Below, in pieces: positions 28,101-37,930 of a stretch of DNA of 64,000 bases. The DNA lies in the NCBI RefSeq assembly GCF_003007735.2, contig NZ_PXNQ02000007.1:186001-250000 (forward strand). Direction: 5' to 3'. Below the pieces are notes generated by a model, which was not told where the DNA came from, did no database searches, and saw only the letters and a list, made by a program, of their open reading frames with translations. The position numbers were made by a program, and so were the translations under genes. Source of the stretch: Paracoccus methylarcula (GTDB lineage: Bacteria; Pseudomonadota; Alphaproteobacteria; Rhodobacterales; Rhodobacteraceae). Position 1 is the first letter of the stretch. Each line of letters starts with the position of its first letter.

Positions 28101-28856
28101 GTGGCATCCGATGCACATGGTGAAGAAACCGGCCTGTCGTTCCACCCGATGGACCAGTTCCTTGTGAAACCCCTGTTCGGGACCGGCGAGGTGCATTGGT
28201 ACACGCCGACCAACGTGACGCTCTGGCTGTTCATCGTCGCCGCCGCGATCATCGCGCTCCTGGTGGCCGGGACCCGTGGACGCGCCATCGTGCCGAGCCG
28301 TGTGCAATCCGTCGCCGAGCTGGCCTATGGCATGACCTACAAGATGGTCGAGGACGTGACCGGCAAGGACGGGCTGAAATATTTCCCCTATATCATGACG
28401 CTGTTCATGTTCATCGTGTTCTCGAACATGCTGGGCCTGCTGCCCAAGGCGTTCACCGTCACCTCGCATATCGCCGTGACCGGCGTGCTGGCACTGGCCG
28501 TCTTCGTCAGCGTCACCGTGCTTGGCTTTGTCAAGAACGGCACGCATTTCCTCGGCCTGTTCTGGGTGACCTCGGCGCCGCTGGTGCTGCGGCCCATCCT
28601 CGCGGTGATCGAGGTGATCAGCTATTTCGTTCGTCCGGTCAGCCATTCCATTCGTCTTGCCGGCAACATGATGGCGGGCCACGCCGTGATGAAGGTGTTC
28701 GCGGGCTTTGCCGCCATCGCCGTCATCTCGCCGGTGTCGATCCTCGCCGTGACCGCCATGTATGGCCTCGAGGTGCTTGTCGCCTTCATCCAGGCCTATG
28801 TCTTTACCATCCTGACCTGCGTCTATCTGAAGGACGCGCTGCATCCGCAGCACTAG
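28101..28856 (+). CDS. atpB: ATP synthase F0 subunit a
   Basis: Proton-channel subunit of the ATP synthase in the inner membrane, 251 residues. The essential arginine lies in the conserved helix [19 protein letters not shown], and the C-terminal helix carries [26 protein letters not shown] at 28101 was chosen over TTG at 28095 because AGAGGG at 28088-28093 is correctly spaced for the GTG only. Confidence 0.97.
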   Translation: MASDAHGEETGLSFHPMDQFLVKPLFGTGEVHWYTPTNVTLWLFIVAAAIIALLVAGTRGRAIVPSRVQSVAELAYGMTYKMVEDVTGKDGLKYFPYIMTLFMFIVFSNMLGLLPKAFTVTSHIAVTGVLALAVFVSVTVLGFVKNGTHFLGLFWVTSAPLVLRPILAVIEVISYFVRPVSHSIRLAGNMMAGHAVMKVFAGFAAIAVISPVSILAVTAMYGLEVLVAFIQAYVFTILTCVYLKDALHPQH

Positions 28857-28908
28857 GGCCAGGTTCTTCAATCCTCATTCACTACTTCCAACCGCAAGGA
28901 GATTCATC

Positions 28909-29144
28909 ATGGAAGGGAATATCGCCGAACTCGGTCAGTATATCGGTGCCGGTCTGGCCGCCATCGGTTCGGGCGCTGCCGCCGTTGGTGTGGGCAATGT
29001 CGCCGGGAACTTCCTGTCGGGTGCTCTGCGCAACCCGTCGGCTGCCGGCGGTCAAACCGCTACGCTGTTCATCGGCATCGCCTTCGCGGAAGCCTGGGGA
29101 TCTTCGCGTTCCTCGTCGCGCTTCTGCTGATGTTCGCGGTCTGA
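28909..29144 (+). CDS. atpE: ATP synthase F0 subunit c (frame broken by 1 nt)
   Basis: Subunit of the proton-driven c-ring. Two hydrophobic hairpin helices are joined by the polar loop [11 protein letters not shown]; the ion-binding Glu lies in GIAFAEALG. AAGGAG precedes the ATG. The frame breaks near 29094: the sequence reads GAAGCCTGGGG where GAAGCCCTGGGG is needed to continue [16 protein letters not shown] and stop at 29142-29144. The span is one nucleotide short of 79 codons. A cell cannot keep normal ATP synthase without this protein, so this is the best evidence that the frame breaks in the window are sequence errors. Confidence 0.95.
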
Positions 29145-29218
29145 TCACCTGCCATCCTTGCGGCGGGGTGGAGGTTCGCCTCCGCCCCATCGTGACCTGA
29201 AAGGCCAAGGGGTAGGAA

Positions 29219-29806
29219 ATGATCAGCCTGTTAGAAACGGCAGCCGCGACGGCCGCCGAACATACGGAAGAAGCTGCTGCTGCAGCCGGTCATGGCGCCG
29301 AGCAATCCTCGGGCATGCCGCAGCTGGATTTCAGCACCTTCCCGAACCAGATTTTCTGGCTCATCGTCACGCTGGCGGTGCTGTACTGGGTGCTGTCCCG
29401 CATCGCGCTGCCCCGGATTGCCGCCGTTCTGTCGGATCGTCAGGGCGCCGTCACCGGCGATCTGATGGCTGCCGAGGAGTTCAAGCAGAAGGCGAAAGAA
29501 GCCGAGGCCGCCTATGACAAGGCGCTGGCCGATGCCCGGACCGAGGCGCACAAGATCGTCGAGGCGAACCGGGCCGAGATCCAGAAGGAACTCGACGCCG
29601 CCATCGCCCATGCCGATTCCGAGATCGCGGCCCGCACCGCGGAATCCGAAAAGCGCATCCGCGAGATCCGCGAATCCGCCGCGACCGATGCGCGCGAGGT
29701 GGCCCGCGACGTCACCGCCGAACTGGTGCGCAGCTTTGGTGGCAATGTCGATCAGGCTGCCGTGGACAGCGCCGTCGAGAGCCGCTTGAAGGGGGCCTTG
29801 CAATGA
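29219..29806 (+). CDS. atpF2: ATP synthase F0 subunit b'
   Basis: 195-residue peripheral-stalk subunit of the kind found with a second b subunit in phototrophic and related bacteria. A hydrophilic N-terminal stretch of about 40 residues precedes one membrane helix ([18 protein letters not shown]). A long charged coiled-coil-like helix ([20 protein letters not shown] and onward) reaches to F1. It overlaps the following b gene by 4 nt (29803-29806), ensuring paired synthesis of b' and b. Confidence 0.95.
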   Translation: MISLLETAAATAAEHTEEAAAAAGHGAEQSSGMPQLDFSTFPNQIFWLIVTLAVLYWVLSRIALPRIAAVLSDRQGAVTGDLMAAEEFKQKAKEAEAAYDKALADARTEAHKIVEANRAEIQKELDAAIAHADSEIAARTAESEKRIREIRESAATDAREVARDVTAELVRSFGGNVDQAAVDSAVESRLKGALQ

Positions 29807-30363
29807 ACCGTATCAGCGCAATCGCCATCTCGTTGCTGGCCGCCACTCCGGCGGCAGCGGCAAGCGGGTCGTTCTTCTCGCTGCGCAATACCGATTTCAT
29901 CGTGTTGCTGGCCTTCCTGGTCTTTGTCGGCGTCCTGATCTATTTCAAGGTGCCCTCGATCCTCGGTGGCAAGCTGGACGAGCGTGCCGACGGTATCCGC
30001 AAGGATCTGGACGAGGCTCGCCGCCTGCGCGAGGAAGCGCAGGAGATCTATGCCAGCTACGAGCGCCGCCAGCGCGAGGTGCAGGGGCAGGCAGACGAGA
30101 TCATCGCGAATGCCCGCCGCGAGGCCGAGGCACAGGCCGCCAAGGCCAAGGAGGACCTCAAGACCTCGATCCAGCGCCGCCTGAAGGCAGCCGAAGACCA
30201 GATCGCCAGCGCCGAGAAGGACGCCGTTCGTGCCGTTCAGAACCAGGCCATGCAGGCTTCGGTGGCCGCCGCATCCGAGCTGCTGGCCGCGCAGGTCAAG
30301 GCCGGGCAGCGTTCCGCCGGTATCGACGACGCCATCGAAGACGTGGCGCGCCGGTTGAACTGA
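29803..30363 (+). CDS. atpF: ATP synthase F0 subunit b
   Basis: 186-residue second stator subunit. One N-terminal membrane segment ([19 protein letters not shown]) is followed by a long charged helix ([20 protein letters not shown] and onward) that dimerises with b'. A preceding hydrophobic stretch ([20 protein letters not shown]) looks like a cleavable signal, as in some alphaproteobacterial b subunits. Last gene of the F0 operon, followed by a strong terminator. The F1 genes are not in the window. Confidence 0.95.
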   Translation: MNRISAIAISLLAATPAAAASGSFFSLRNTDFIVLLAFLVFVGVLIYFKVPSILGGKLDERADGIRKDLDEARRLREEAQEIYASYERRQREVQGQADEIIANARREAEAQAAKAKEDLKTSIQRRLKAAEDQIASAEKDAVRAVQNQAMQASVAAASELLAAQVKAGQRSAGIDDAIEDVARRLN

Positions 30364-30388
30364 AGCATTCACGACGGACAGTGAACCG

Positions 30389-30422
30389 AAACCCCCGGCC
30401 TCATCAGGGCCGGGGGTTTTTT
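30389..30422 (+). terminator. Rho-independent terminator of the atp operon
   Basis: Stem AAACCCCCGGCC / GGCCGGGGGTTT (12 bp) with a 7-nt loop, running into TTTTTT at 30417-30422, 26 nt after the atpF stop. This is a textbook intrinsic terminator. Confidence 0.92.
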
Positions 30423-30513
30423 CATGCGGTGGCATAGGTTGGGGCAAAAAGGGGGGCGCAGGCCGGAATCCGCGCGGGCACCGCATGCCGGAACGATCAT
30501 TCTCCATGGCGAT

Positions 30514-30525
30514 CCCGGGATATTT
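30514..30525 (+). repeat. Degenerate copy of the dispersed ATATTT element
   Basis: CCCGGGATATTT matches the core of the four full copies but has no GAAGAAGAA tail. It lies between atpF and cspA. A separate hairpin GCCGGAA-ACCC-TTCCGGC is found at 30553-30570. Confidence 0.35.
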
Positions 30526-30580
30526 CGCGTTCTCGGGGGCGGGCAGCTGTTTGCCGGAAACCCTTCCGGCATTCGCATGA

Positions 30581-30611
30581 GAAAAGCCCCCGCCGGTCAA
30601 GGGCGGGGGCT
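30581..30611 (-). terminator. Terminator of the cold-shock gene
   Basis: Perfect 10-bp stem AGCCCCCGCC / GGCGGGGGCT with a 7-nt loop, followed on the minus strand by CTTTTC. It lies 38 nt past the cspA stop. Confidence 0.85.
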
Positions 30612-30648
30612 CATGTCGGTCATTCGGTCGAATGGGCGCGGATCGCGC

Positions 30649-30855
30649 TCAGGCGAAAGCGACGTTGATTGCCGATTCGCGTCCGTCGCGACCGGTTTCG
30701 ATGTCGAAGGTCACGGCCTGACCATCAGCCGGGGCGGCCAGGTTGGCGCGCTCCAGGGCCGAGATATGCAGGAACACGTCCCGCTTGCCGTTTTCCGGCG
30801 CGATGAAGCCATAACCTTTGGTGGCGTTGAACCATTTCACGGTGCCGTTGGCCAT
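30649..30855 (-). CDS. cspA: Cold-shock domain protein CspA family
   Basis: 68-residue single-stranded nucleic-acid chaperone. It consists of one cold-shock domain with RNP1 KGYGFI and RNP2 DVFLHI and the usual start MANGTVKWFN. AAAGGAGA precedes the ATG. The untranslated leader of about 180 nt up to ycjF holds a hairpin near 30878-30898, as expected for cold-shock mRNAs with structured 5' ends. Monocistronic, bounded by its own terminator. Confidence 0.95.
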   Translation of the reverse strand: MANGTVKWFNATKGYGFIAPENGKRDVFLHISALERANLAAPADGQAVTFDIETGRDGRESAINVAFA

Positions 30856-30877
30856 CGTGAGATCTCCTTTACTTATG

Positions 30878-30898
30878 TCGTCCGCATGAGTGCGACGA
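30878..30898 (-). promoter_or_regulatory. Hairpin in the cspA leader
   Basis: On the minus strand TCGTCGCA-CTCA-TGCGGACGA can pair as an 8-bp stem with one bulged G, about 20 nt before the ATG. It could affect temperature-dependent translation; not tested. Confidence 0.4.
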
Positions 30899-31039
30899 AC
30901 CCGGCTTTGTCAGTTCAAACTCTAAGACTGAAGCCAGATGAAGGAGACAGGTCGAAGAAGCGATAACGTAGCGCCTCCCCTTTAAGCTGTTTTCCTCGGG
31001 ATCGCAAGCAAATTCGCCGAGAGGCGCGGGCCCCTCGGG

Positions 31040-32111
31040 TCAGCGTCCGCCGTCATCGTTGCCGAACAATCCCCGCAATCCGCGCGTGACCAGGTTGCCG
31101 ACCCTGGGGCGGGGTTGGGCAAGGAAGGGCAGCGGGCGGCAGACCTCCATCGCGGCAATGCCCACGCGGGCGGTCAGTGCGCCATTGACCACGCCTTCGC
31201 CGAAACGGCGCGACAGCTTGGCAAGCACGCCGCCGCCGGCAACGGTGTGGATCAGGTCGTCGCCCGCCGCGACGGCTCCGGTGGCGACCAGATGGGTCAT
31301 CACCGTGCGCGCCAGCCGCCAGCTTCCGACCGTGCCGGCCCGGCCGCCATAGATCTCGGCCATGCGCCGGATCATCCGCAGATTGGCCGCCAGCGCCGCC
31401 GCGACATCGGCCAGTGCCAACGGGATCAGCGCGGTGGCGGCGGCGACGGTGCGGGCGGCGGCTCGATCTCTCGGCGGGCTTCCTGGTCCAGTTGCGCCAT
31501 CAATTCGGTCTCGGCCATGGTGATCAGGCTGCGGGCGTCATAGGCCTCGTCCCGCCTTTCTGCGAGCCGCTCGCGCCCCATTTCAGATCGGGGCGAGGAT
31601 GATAGAGGGACACCAGCTGATCGATGACGCGCCGCGCCTTGTCGGTGCTCTCCTCGGTCAATGCCTGCCCGGCCTGCCGCTGGATCGCATCGATCCGGGC
31701 AAAACGCGCCCATGCCCGGTATTCGCGCCATGCCATCCCCAGGCTGGCCAGCGTGAACAGGCCCAGAAGGCCGATGCCGATCCAGCCGAGAAGCGGATAG
31801 CTGTTCAGCAGCCCCGAGATGAAATCCAGCGCGGCGACGGTCAGCAGGAACACGAACAGCGCCACGCCGGAATTGATGAACAGCCGTGTCAGAGGCGAGG
31901 GCGGGCGGCCGATCAGCCGGGTGACCATCTCCATCGTGCGCGGGCGGGGAAGCGCGCTGTCCGTCTCGTCGATGGGGGGCGCGTCGGCGGGATTGGGCTG
32001 GGCACGCCCTGCCTCGTCACGTGCCTCCTGGCTCGGACCGGTCGCGGGATCGGCGGGGGCAGGAGAGTCGAGCTCCACCAGCATGGGGCCACGTTTCGGG
32101 GTGTCGCTCAC
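31040..32111 (-). CDS. ycjF: YcjF/DUF697 family membrane protein (frame broken twice)
   Basis: Partner of the YcjX GTPase-like protein. It has an acidic, Pro-rich N-terminus (about 55 residues) and two hydrophobic segments (LFINSGVALFVFLLTVAALD and LGWIGIGLLGLFTLASLGMA). A helical DUF697 domain follows (LADVAAALAANLRMIRRMAEIYG...HTVAGGGVLAKLSRRFGEG). Frames change near 31575 and again near 31461; the 1072-nt span is two short of a multiple of three. The first break is repaired by one C (GGCCGC). The second needs one base before CCGCCGCC. The repaired protein is about 357 residues. The start overlaps the ycjX stop by 4 nt. Stress-linked in enterics; role here unknown. Confidence 0.87.
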
Positions 32112-33477
32112 AACATGTCTCCGATCAGGAATTCGGCGGCGCGGTCCAGCCGGATATGGGGCGGGCCATCCCCCGGACGGCGGGTCATCGGCGCGGGGGC
32201 GAAATTCATCACGGCATAATCGGCATCCAGCCAGTCCTTTGCCCCGTCGCGGGCCGGGTTCAGCAATTGCGACGGCTCGGCGGGCAGTTCTCCGGGATAG
32301 AAGGCCGCCTGCCGCCCATCGGTCAGCCGTCCGCGCACGGCGGGCAGTTCCTCGCCCTCCTGCCGGATCACGTCCTCGGTCGTGGCGCGCAGGGCGGCAA
32401 TGGCCATGGCCTCGGTCCGCGCGCCCGAGAAATCGGCGCGGTCGCGCGCCTCGCGCAGCATGGCCGAGAGGATCGCGGTCAGCCGGTTATGCTGGATATG
32501 GTGCAGGTGATCGGCCTTGGTGGCGGCAAACAGGATCCGCTCGACCCGCCGTGTGCCAAGAAGCTGCGCCAGCCATCCCGCGCGGCCGGGGCGGAAGGCG
32601 GTCAGGATATCGGCCATGGCGCGGCGCATGTCCTCGACCGCCTGCGGACCCTGATGGATCGCGCCCAGCACATCGACCAGCACCACCTGCCGGTCGATCC
32701 GGGCGAAATGATCGCGGAAGAAAGGTTTGACCACCCGCGACTTATAGGCGTCGAAGCGGCGGCGGAACTCCTTGTAAAGCTTGCCGCCCTGCAGTCCCTC
32801 GGGCAGGGGCGCGAATGTCAGCGCCGGAGAGCCCGCCAATTCGCCGGGGATCAGGAAGCGGCCGGGGGTGCAGTCCGACCAGCCCGCCGCGCGCGCGGCC
32901 TGCAGATGGGCGGTATAGGCCTCGGCCAGGCGCTGCGCGGTCGGTTCGTCGAGCCGATCAACGGGATCGAGGCCGGACAGCGCGTCGAGATATTCCCCCG
33001 CGCCGGGGCGGCCATCGATCCGCGCCAGGACCTCGGCGGACCAATCCCCGAAATCCTTCTCCATCAGCCGCAGGTCCAGCAGCCATTCGCCGGGATAATC
33101 GACGATATCCAGATGCACGGTCTGCGGTCCGCGCAGGCCGGAAAAGAACCCGCGTGGCTCGATCCGCAGCGACAGGCGCAACTGACTGACATGGCGCGTG
33201 CTGTCGGGCCAATGCGGATCGGTTCCGGTCATGGCGGCAAGGTGGCGCTCGAAATCGAAGCGCGGCACGGTGTCGTCGGGCTGGGGCTGCAGCCATGCGG
33301 TCTTGAGACTGCCATCGGCGGCGGCGCGCAGGGCATGCATCCGCCCCCGATCCATCAGGTTCGCCACCAGCGAGGTGATGAACACCGTCTTGCCGCCCGC
33401 GACAGGCCGGTGACGCCCAAGCGGATCACCGGATCGCCAAACCCGAGCCCGCGCATCAGATCACTGCCGATTCCCAT
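32108..33477 (-). CDS. ycjX: YcjX-like P-loop protein (frame broken by 1 nt)
   Basis: DUF463/YcjX family nucleotide-binding protein, conserved with YcjF. The N-terminus (MGIGSDLMRGLGFGDPVIRL) leads into the P-loop GVTGLSRAGKTVFITSL. The frame breaks inside that P-loop near 33395, where CGGGCGGCAAG should read CGG GCC GGC AAG. Downstream are LDIVDYPGEWLLDL (Walker B-like, with Asp) and DVLGAIHQGPQAVEDM. The repaired length is about 456 residues. YcjX acts with YcjF in stress responses of other bacteria. The two genes overlap by 4 nt here and diverge from hrpB. Confidence 0.9.
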
Positions 33478-33586
33478 TCCGCCCGCTATCCTTGCCCCGT
33501 TTCACCGGAAGATATGTCGGCCATGCGGCTTTGCATAGGTCACGGCCGTCTTTCGCGTCATTCGCGCTTCTGTCATAACGCCGCAA

Positions 33587-36003
33587 ATGCTTGAAAAGTT
33601 GCCCATAGACGATGCCATTCCCGCCCTGCGCGACACGATGTCAGCGCATGGCCGGGCGGTGCTGGTCGCGCGCCGGGGGCGGGCAAGACGACGCGGGTGC
33701 CACTGGCCCTGATGGATCAGACCCCTGGCAAGATCGTGATGCTGGAGCCACGGCGGCTGGCTGCACGGGCGGCGGCGGAACGGCTGGCCTCGGGATTGGG
33801 AGAAGAACCCGGCGGTCAGGTCGGCTATCGTATCCGGGGTGAAGCGGTGCCGGGCAGCCGGATCGAGGTCGTCACCGAGGGAATCCTGACCCGGATGATC
33901 CAGTCGGACCCCTCGCTGGAGGGCATCGGCTGCGTGATCTTCGATGAATTCCACGAACGCAGCCTGAATGCCGATCTGGGCCTTGCGCTGGTCTGGGAGG
34001 CGCGGGGCGCGCTGCGCGAGGATCTGGCGGTGCTGGTGATGTCGGCCACGCTGGAGGCGGAACCCGTCGCGGCACTATTGGACAATGCGCCGGTGCTGCG
34101 ATCCGAGGGGCGGGCCTTCGAGGTCGAAACCCGATGGCTGGAGCGGCCCCTGCCTGCCCGTGCGCGGCTGGCCGACGAGGCGGTGCGGCTGATCCTGCGG
34201 GCCGAGGAGGAGACGCGCGAGACCGGCGGCACGGTCCTCGCCTTCCTGCCGGGAGAGGGAGAGATCCGGCGTGTGTCCGGCATGCTGGGGGCAACGGGTT
34301 GCGAGGTGCTGCCGCTTTACGGGGCGCTGGACGCCAGGGCGCAGCGGGCGGCGCTTGCCCCACCGGGGGACAGGCGGCGAATCGTGCTGGCGACGGCGAT
34401 TGCCGAAACCTCGCTGACCATCCCCGAGGTGCGGGTGGTCGTGGATGCCGGCCGGGCGCGGCGTGCGCGTTTCGATCCCGGCAGCGGCATGTCCCGGTTG
34501 GTGACCGAGCGTGTCAGCCGCGCCGAGACGGACCAGCGCCGGGGGCGCGCGGGGCGTGTGGCGCCGGGTATCTGCTATCGCATGTGGGCGCGGGCCGAGG
34601 AGGGCGCGCTGCCCGCTTTCGCCCCGCCCGAGATCATGGTTGCCGATCTGGCCGGGCTGGCCTTGGAACTGGCCGCTTGGGGGGCGGAACCTGCCGATCT
34701 GGCCTTTCTGACGCCGCCGCCCGAAGCGGCCTTGACCGAGGCGCAGACATTGCTGACGGAACTCGGGGCGCTGGATCGGGCAGGGCGGATTACCGGCCAC
34801 GGCAAGGCGCTGGCCCGGCTGCCCCTGCATCCGAGGCTGGCGCATATGCTGCTGCGTGCCGGACGCGGAGCGGCGGATCTGGCGGCGCTTTTGTCGGATC
34901 GCGATCCTCTGCGCGGCGCGCCCTCGGACCTGGCGCTGCGCCTGGCGGCGATCCGCGATCCCAGGGCATTTGCCGACCGCTATCCCCATGATCTGAACCG
35001 CCCCGCCCTGCAGCGCATCCGCGAGGAGTCGCGCAGGCTTCGGAAACTGGTTCCCGAGGCCGCGCCGATGACACCGGGGGCGATGGCGGCATTCGCCTAT
35101 CCCGACCGGATAGGACTGCGCCGCAAGGGCGAGGCGCCGCGTTTCGTGCTGTCGGGGGGCAAGGGGGCGGCGCTGGACGAGGGCGATACCCTTGCCGGGC
35201 AACACCTGATCGTGGCGGTCGATCTGGACGGCGATCAGCGCGAGGCGCGGATCCGTATGGCCGCCGCGCTGGACGAGGCCGAATTGCGGGCGCTCTATGG
35301 TGAACAGATCCAAGGGGTGGCGATCTGCGAATGGTCCCGGCGCGAGGCCCGCGTATTGGCCCGTCGGCAAGAGCGGTTCGGGGCGTTGGTGCTGTCGGAC
35401 CGGATCTGGAAGGACGCGCCGGAGGACGCCGTGGCGCGCGCGGCATTGGAAGGCTTGCGGCAGGACGGCTTGCCATGGACGTCCGCCGCCGCCCGCCTGC
35501 GCGCCCGCATCGCGCTGGTCGAGAGGCTGGGGCCGGTGGATGATGTCGGCCTGCTGGCCGATGGTGATTGGCTGCTGCCATGGCTGGGGCGGTGCAGGAC
35601 GCTGGCCGATCTGCGCGCGCTGGATCTGACCGAACCCCTGAAGGCGCGGATAGGCTGGGACGGTCAGCAACGCCTTGCCGCGGAGATACCGGCGCATTTC
35701 ACCACCCCGCTCGGGCGCAAGGTGCCGATCGATTACGATCACGAGACGCCTTCGATCGAGCTGCGCCTGCAGGAGCTTTTCGGCGTGACCCGTCATCCGG
35801 TGGTGGGCGGACGCCCGCTGCGCATCTCGCTCTTGTCGCCGGGGGGGAAGCCGGTGCAGGTGACGACGGACCTGCCCGGTTTCTGGGCGTCCTCCTATGA
35901 TGATGTCCGCAAGGATATGCGTGGCCGCTATCCTCGCCACCCATGGCCGGAGGATCCGACCGAGGCCGCGCCGACCACGCGTGCCAAGCCGCGCGGGACG
36001 TAG
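33587..36003 (+). CDS. hrpB: ATP-dependent helicase HrpB (frame broken by 1 nt)
   Basis: DEAH-type helicase. After the start MLEKLPIDDAIPALRDTM the P-loop should read APPGAGKTTRVPLALM, but one C is missing near 33671 and the frame shifts. The rest is intact: DEFHERSLNADLGLALV (motif II), MSATLEAEPV (motif III), ATAIAETSLTIPEV and QRRGRAGRVAPG (motifs V and VI). The C-terminal HrpB-specific domain ends YPRHPWPEDPTEA. The repaired protein is about 805 residues, normal for HrpB. No clear ribosome site is seen. It diverges from ycjX and is convergent with the acyl-CoA dehydrogenase gene. Confidence 0.94.
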
Positions 36004-36074
36004 AAGATGGGTTGGGTGCAGGCATAGCCGGACCTCCACCCGGAAGGAGGCGCGAATGGGTGCCGCCGCAATTC

Positions 36075-36094
36075 CGGTGACCTGACTGTCACCG
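36075..36094. terminator. Hairpin between hrpB and the AidB-like gene
   Basis: Perfect 7-bp stem CGGTGAC / GTCACCG with a 6-nt loop, reaching over the stop of the convergent gene at 36089. It may limit read-through in either direction; no T-tract. Confidence 0.45.
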
Positions 36095-37822
36095 CGTGAC
36101 CTCTTCGAAAATATCCTCACCCGGTTCGGCGTCGAGCATGTCCAGCACCAGATCGTCCTCGCCTTCCGGCGCAGCCAGCGGGTCGCGCGGGTTCAGCTTG
36201 TGGCGCAGCACGGCCTGCGCCAGATGCAGGCGATCCGGGGCGCCCGCCGCGCCAAGCGATGTCAGCCGGGCGCTTTCCCATGCCATGATGCAGGCCGAAA
36301 CGGCATTGTAGACTGCGCTTGCCGCCTGCCGGGTCTCGATCTCGCGGGCGGGATCACCCGCAACGCCTTGCAGCAGATCCGTAGCGCGGTGAAATGCCTC
36401 GCCAAAACCGGGCAGGGGACCCAGAACCGCCTCTGTTTCCCGGTTCAGACCCCCGATATAGGCGGCAAGCGCCGTCAGTGCATCCTCGCGCCGCGCCGCT
36501 CGGGCCACGTCCAGCGCGACGATATTGCTGGTGCCTTCCCATATCGATCCCAGATGGGCATCGCGCAGCACCCGCGCATCGGACCATTCCTCGATATAGC
36601 CGCAGCCGCCCCGCACCTCCATCGCATCCCCGGCCAGCTTGCGGGCATCGCGGCAGGTCCGGAACTTGATCAGCGGGGTCAGGATCCGCAGCACCCTGGC
36701 CATGGCGGCATCGCCCTTGTCGGAAGCCTCCAGCACCCGGGCGGTGTGGAACACCATCGCGCGGCCCTGTTCGGCGGTGACCAGCATCTTGGCAAGCTGG
36801 CGGCGCATCAGTGGCAGTTCGATCAGGCGCTTGCCGAAGGCGGTGCGGTTGCGGGCGATGAACAAGGCCTCGCCTGTCGAGCGCCGCATCAATCCGGCCG
36901 AGCGCACGCCATTGGCCAGCCGTGACATGTTGATCATGTCGGTCATCTGCCGGAAGCCCTGTCCCGGATCGCCGACCATATAGGCCGTGGCACCCTCCAG
37001 CGCGATCTCGCCGCTGGCCATCGACCGCGTGCCCAGCTTGTCCTTGAGGCGCAGGATACGATAGGCGTTGCGCTGCCCGTCGGGTAACTCGCGCGGCAGC
37101 AGGAACAGCGACAACCCGCGCGTGCCCGCCGCCCCGCCCTCGGGCCGGGCCAGAACCATCGCCAGCGCGGCATCGGGATTGGAACAGAACCACTTGTCGC
37201 CGTAAAGCCGCCATTCGCCATCGACCTGCCGCGCCTCGGTGTCGATCGCCCCCACATCCGAGCCCGCCACCTGTTCGGTCATGAACATCGCGCCCTGGAA
37301 AAGCTGATCCATGTCCTGGCTGGTCAGACGCTCGACATAGCGCGAGATCAGCTCGTCCGAGCCGAAGCGCAGCAAGGTGCGGGTCAGCGAGTCGGTCATC
37401 GACAGCGGGCAGCACAGCCCGAACTCGGCCTGCACGAACAGATAGACCAGCGCGTATTTCACCAGGGGCGGCAGCTTGCTGTCCGCGCCGAACACCCCGG
37501 CCCGATGCGACATTGCCGCCAGCCCGAAATCTCCGAAGGCGACCTGTTCCAGTTCCTCATAGGCCGGATGCTTGACGATCCTCTCATCCGGTGCACCGTT
37601 GCGGGCGCGGATATGCAGGACCGGAGGGTTCTTGTCGGCGCTCAGCGCCAGTTCTTCCAGCCTTTCGCCGACCAGCGCGCCCATCCGGTCCGCCTGAGCC
37701 TGCGCCAGCGAGGCCATATCGGGCGGCAGGTAGATGCGCAGCAGATCGGCCATCGCGGGATCGGCGCGAAAGGCGTTCATGCCGGAACTGTCGGGGATGT
37801 TCTGATGGATTTCCTTGGGCAT
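36089..37822 (-). CDS. AidB-like acyl-CoA dehydrogenase
   Basis: 577-residue flavoprotein of the acyl-CoA dehydrogenase superfamily, AidB/isovaleryl branch. Visible features are MFMTEQVAGSDVG (FAD contact), WFCSNPDAALAMVLARPEG, the mid-domain helices, RTAFGKRLIELPLMRRQLAKM, and the catalytic-loop region SIWEGTSNIVALDVARA with Glu. The long C-terminal extension is typical of AidB. GGAGAG precedes the ATG. It is divergent from the lysR gene at 37931, with the 67-nt regulatory sequence between them, and probably a target of that regulator. Oxidation of a branched or unusual acyl-CoA is more likely here than DNA protection, given the neighbours. Confidence 0.85.
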   Translation of the reverse strand: MPKEIHQNIPDSSGMNAFRADPAMADLLRIYLPPDMASLAQAQADRMGALVGERLEELALSADKNPPVLHIRARNGAPDERIVKHPAYEELEQVAFGDFGLAAMSHRAGVFGADSKLPPLVKYALVYLFVQAEFGLCCPLSMTDSLTRTLLRFGSDELISRYVERLTSQDMDQLFQGAMFMTEQVAGSDVGAIDTEARQVDGEWRLYGDKWFCSNPDAALAMVLARPEGGAAGTRGLSLFLLPRELPDGQRNAYRILRLKDKLGTRSMASGEIALEGATAYMVGDPGQGFRQMTDMINMSRLANGVRSAGLMRRSTGEALFIARNRTAFGKRLIELPLMRRQLAKMLVTAEQGRAMVFHTARVLEASDKGDAAMARVLRILTPLIKFRTCRDARKLAGDAMEVRGGCGYIEEWSDARVLRDAHLGSIWEGTSNIVALDVARAARREDALTALAAYIGGLNRETEAVLGPLPGFGEAFHRATDLLQGVAGDPAREIETRQAASAVYNAVSACIMAWESARLTSLGAAGAPDRLHLAQAVLRHKLNPRDPLAAPEGEDDLVLDMLDAEPGEDIFEEVTR

Positions 37823-37854
37823 GGGGCTCTCCGGGCTGATCTGTTCGGCAGGAG

Positions 37855-37921
37855 AAGGCCATATTCATGGATATGATTTCCAATACTATCGACCTATAAT
37901 TCAATACATGTTTCCGAATGA
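37855..37921. promoter_or_regulatory. LysR-controlled intergenic sequence, copy A
   Basis: 67 nt matching 52951-53017 at 56 positions without gaps, including an identical block at 37869-37891. It contains the imperfect dyad ATATGA-N7-TACTAT, as expected for a LysR binding site. It lies between the divergent AidB-like and lysR genes. Confidence 0.7.
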
Positions 37922-37930
37922 TTGAATGCC

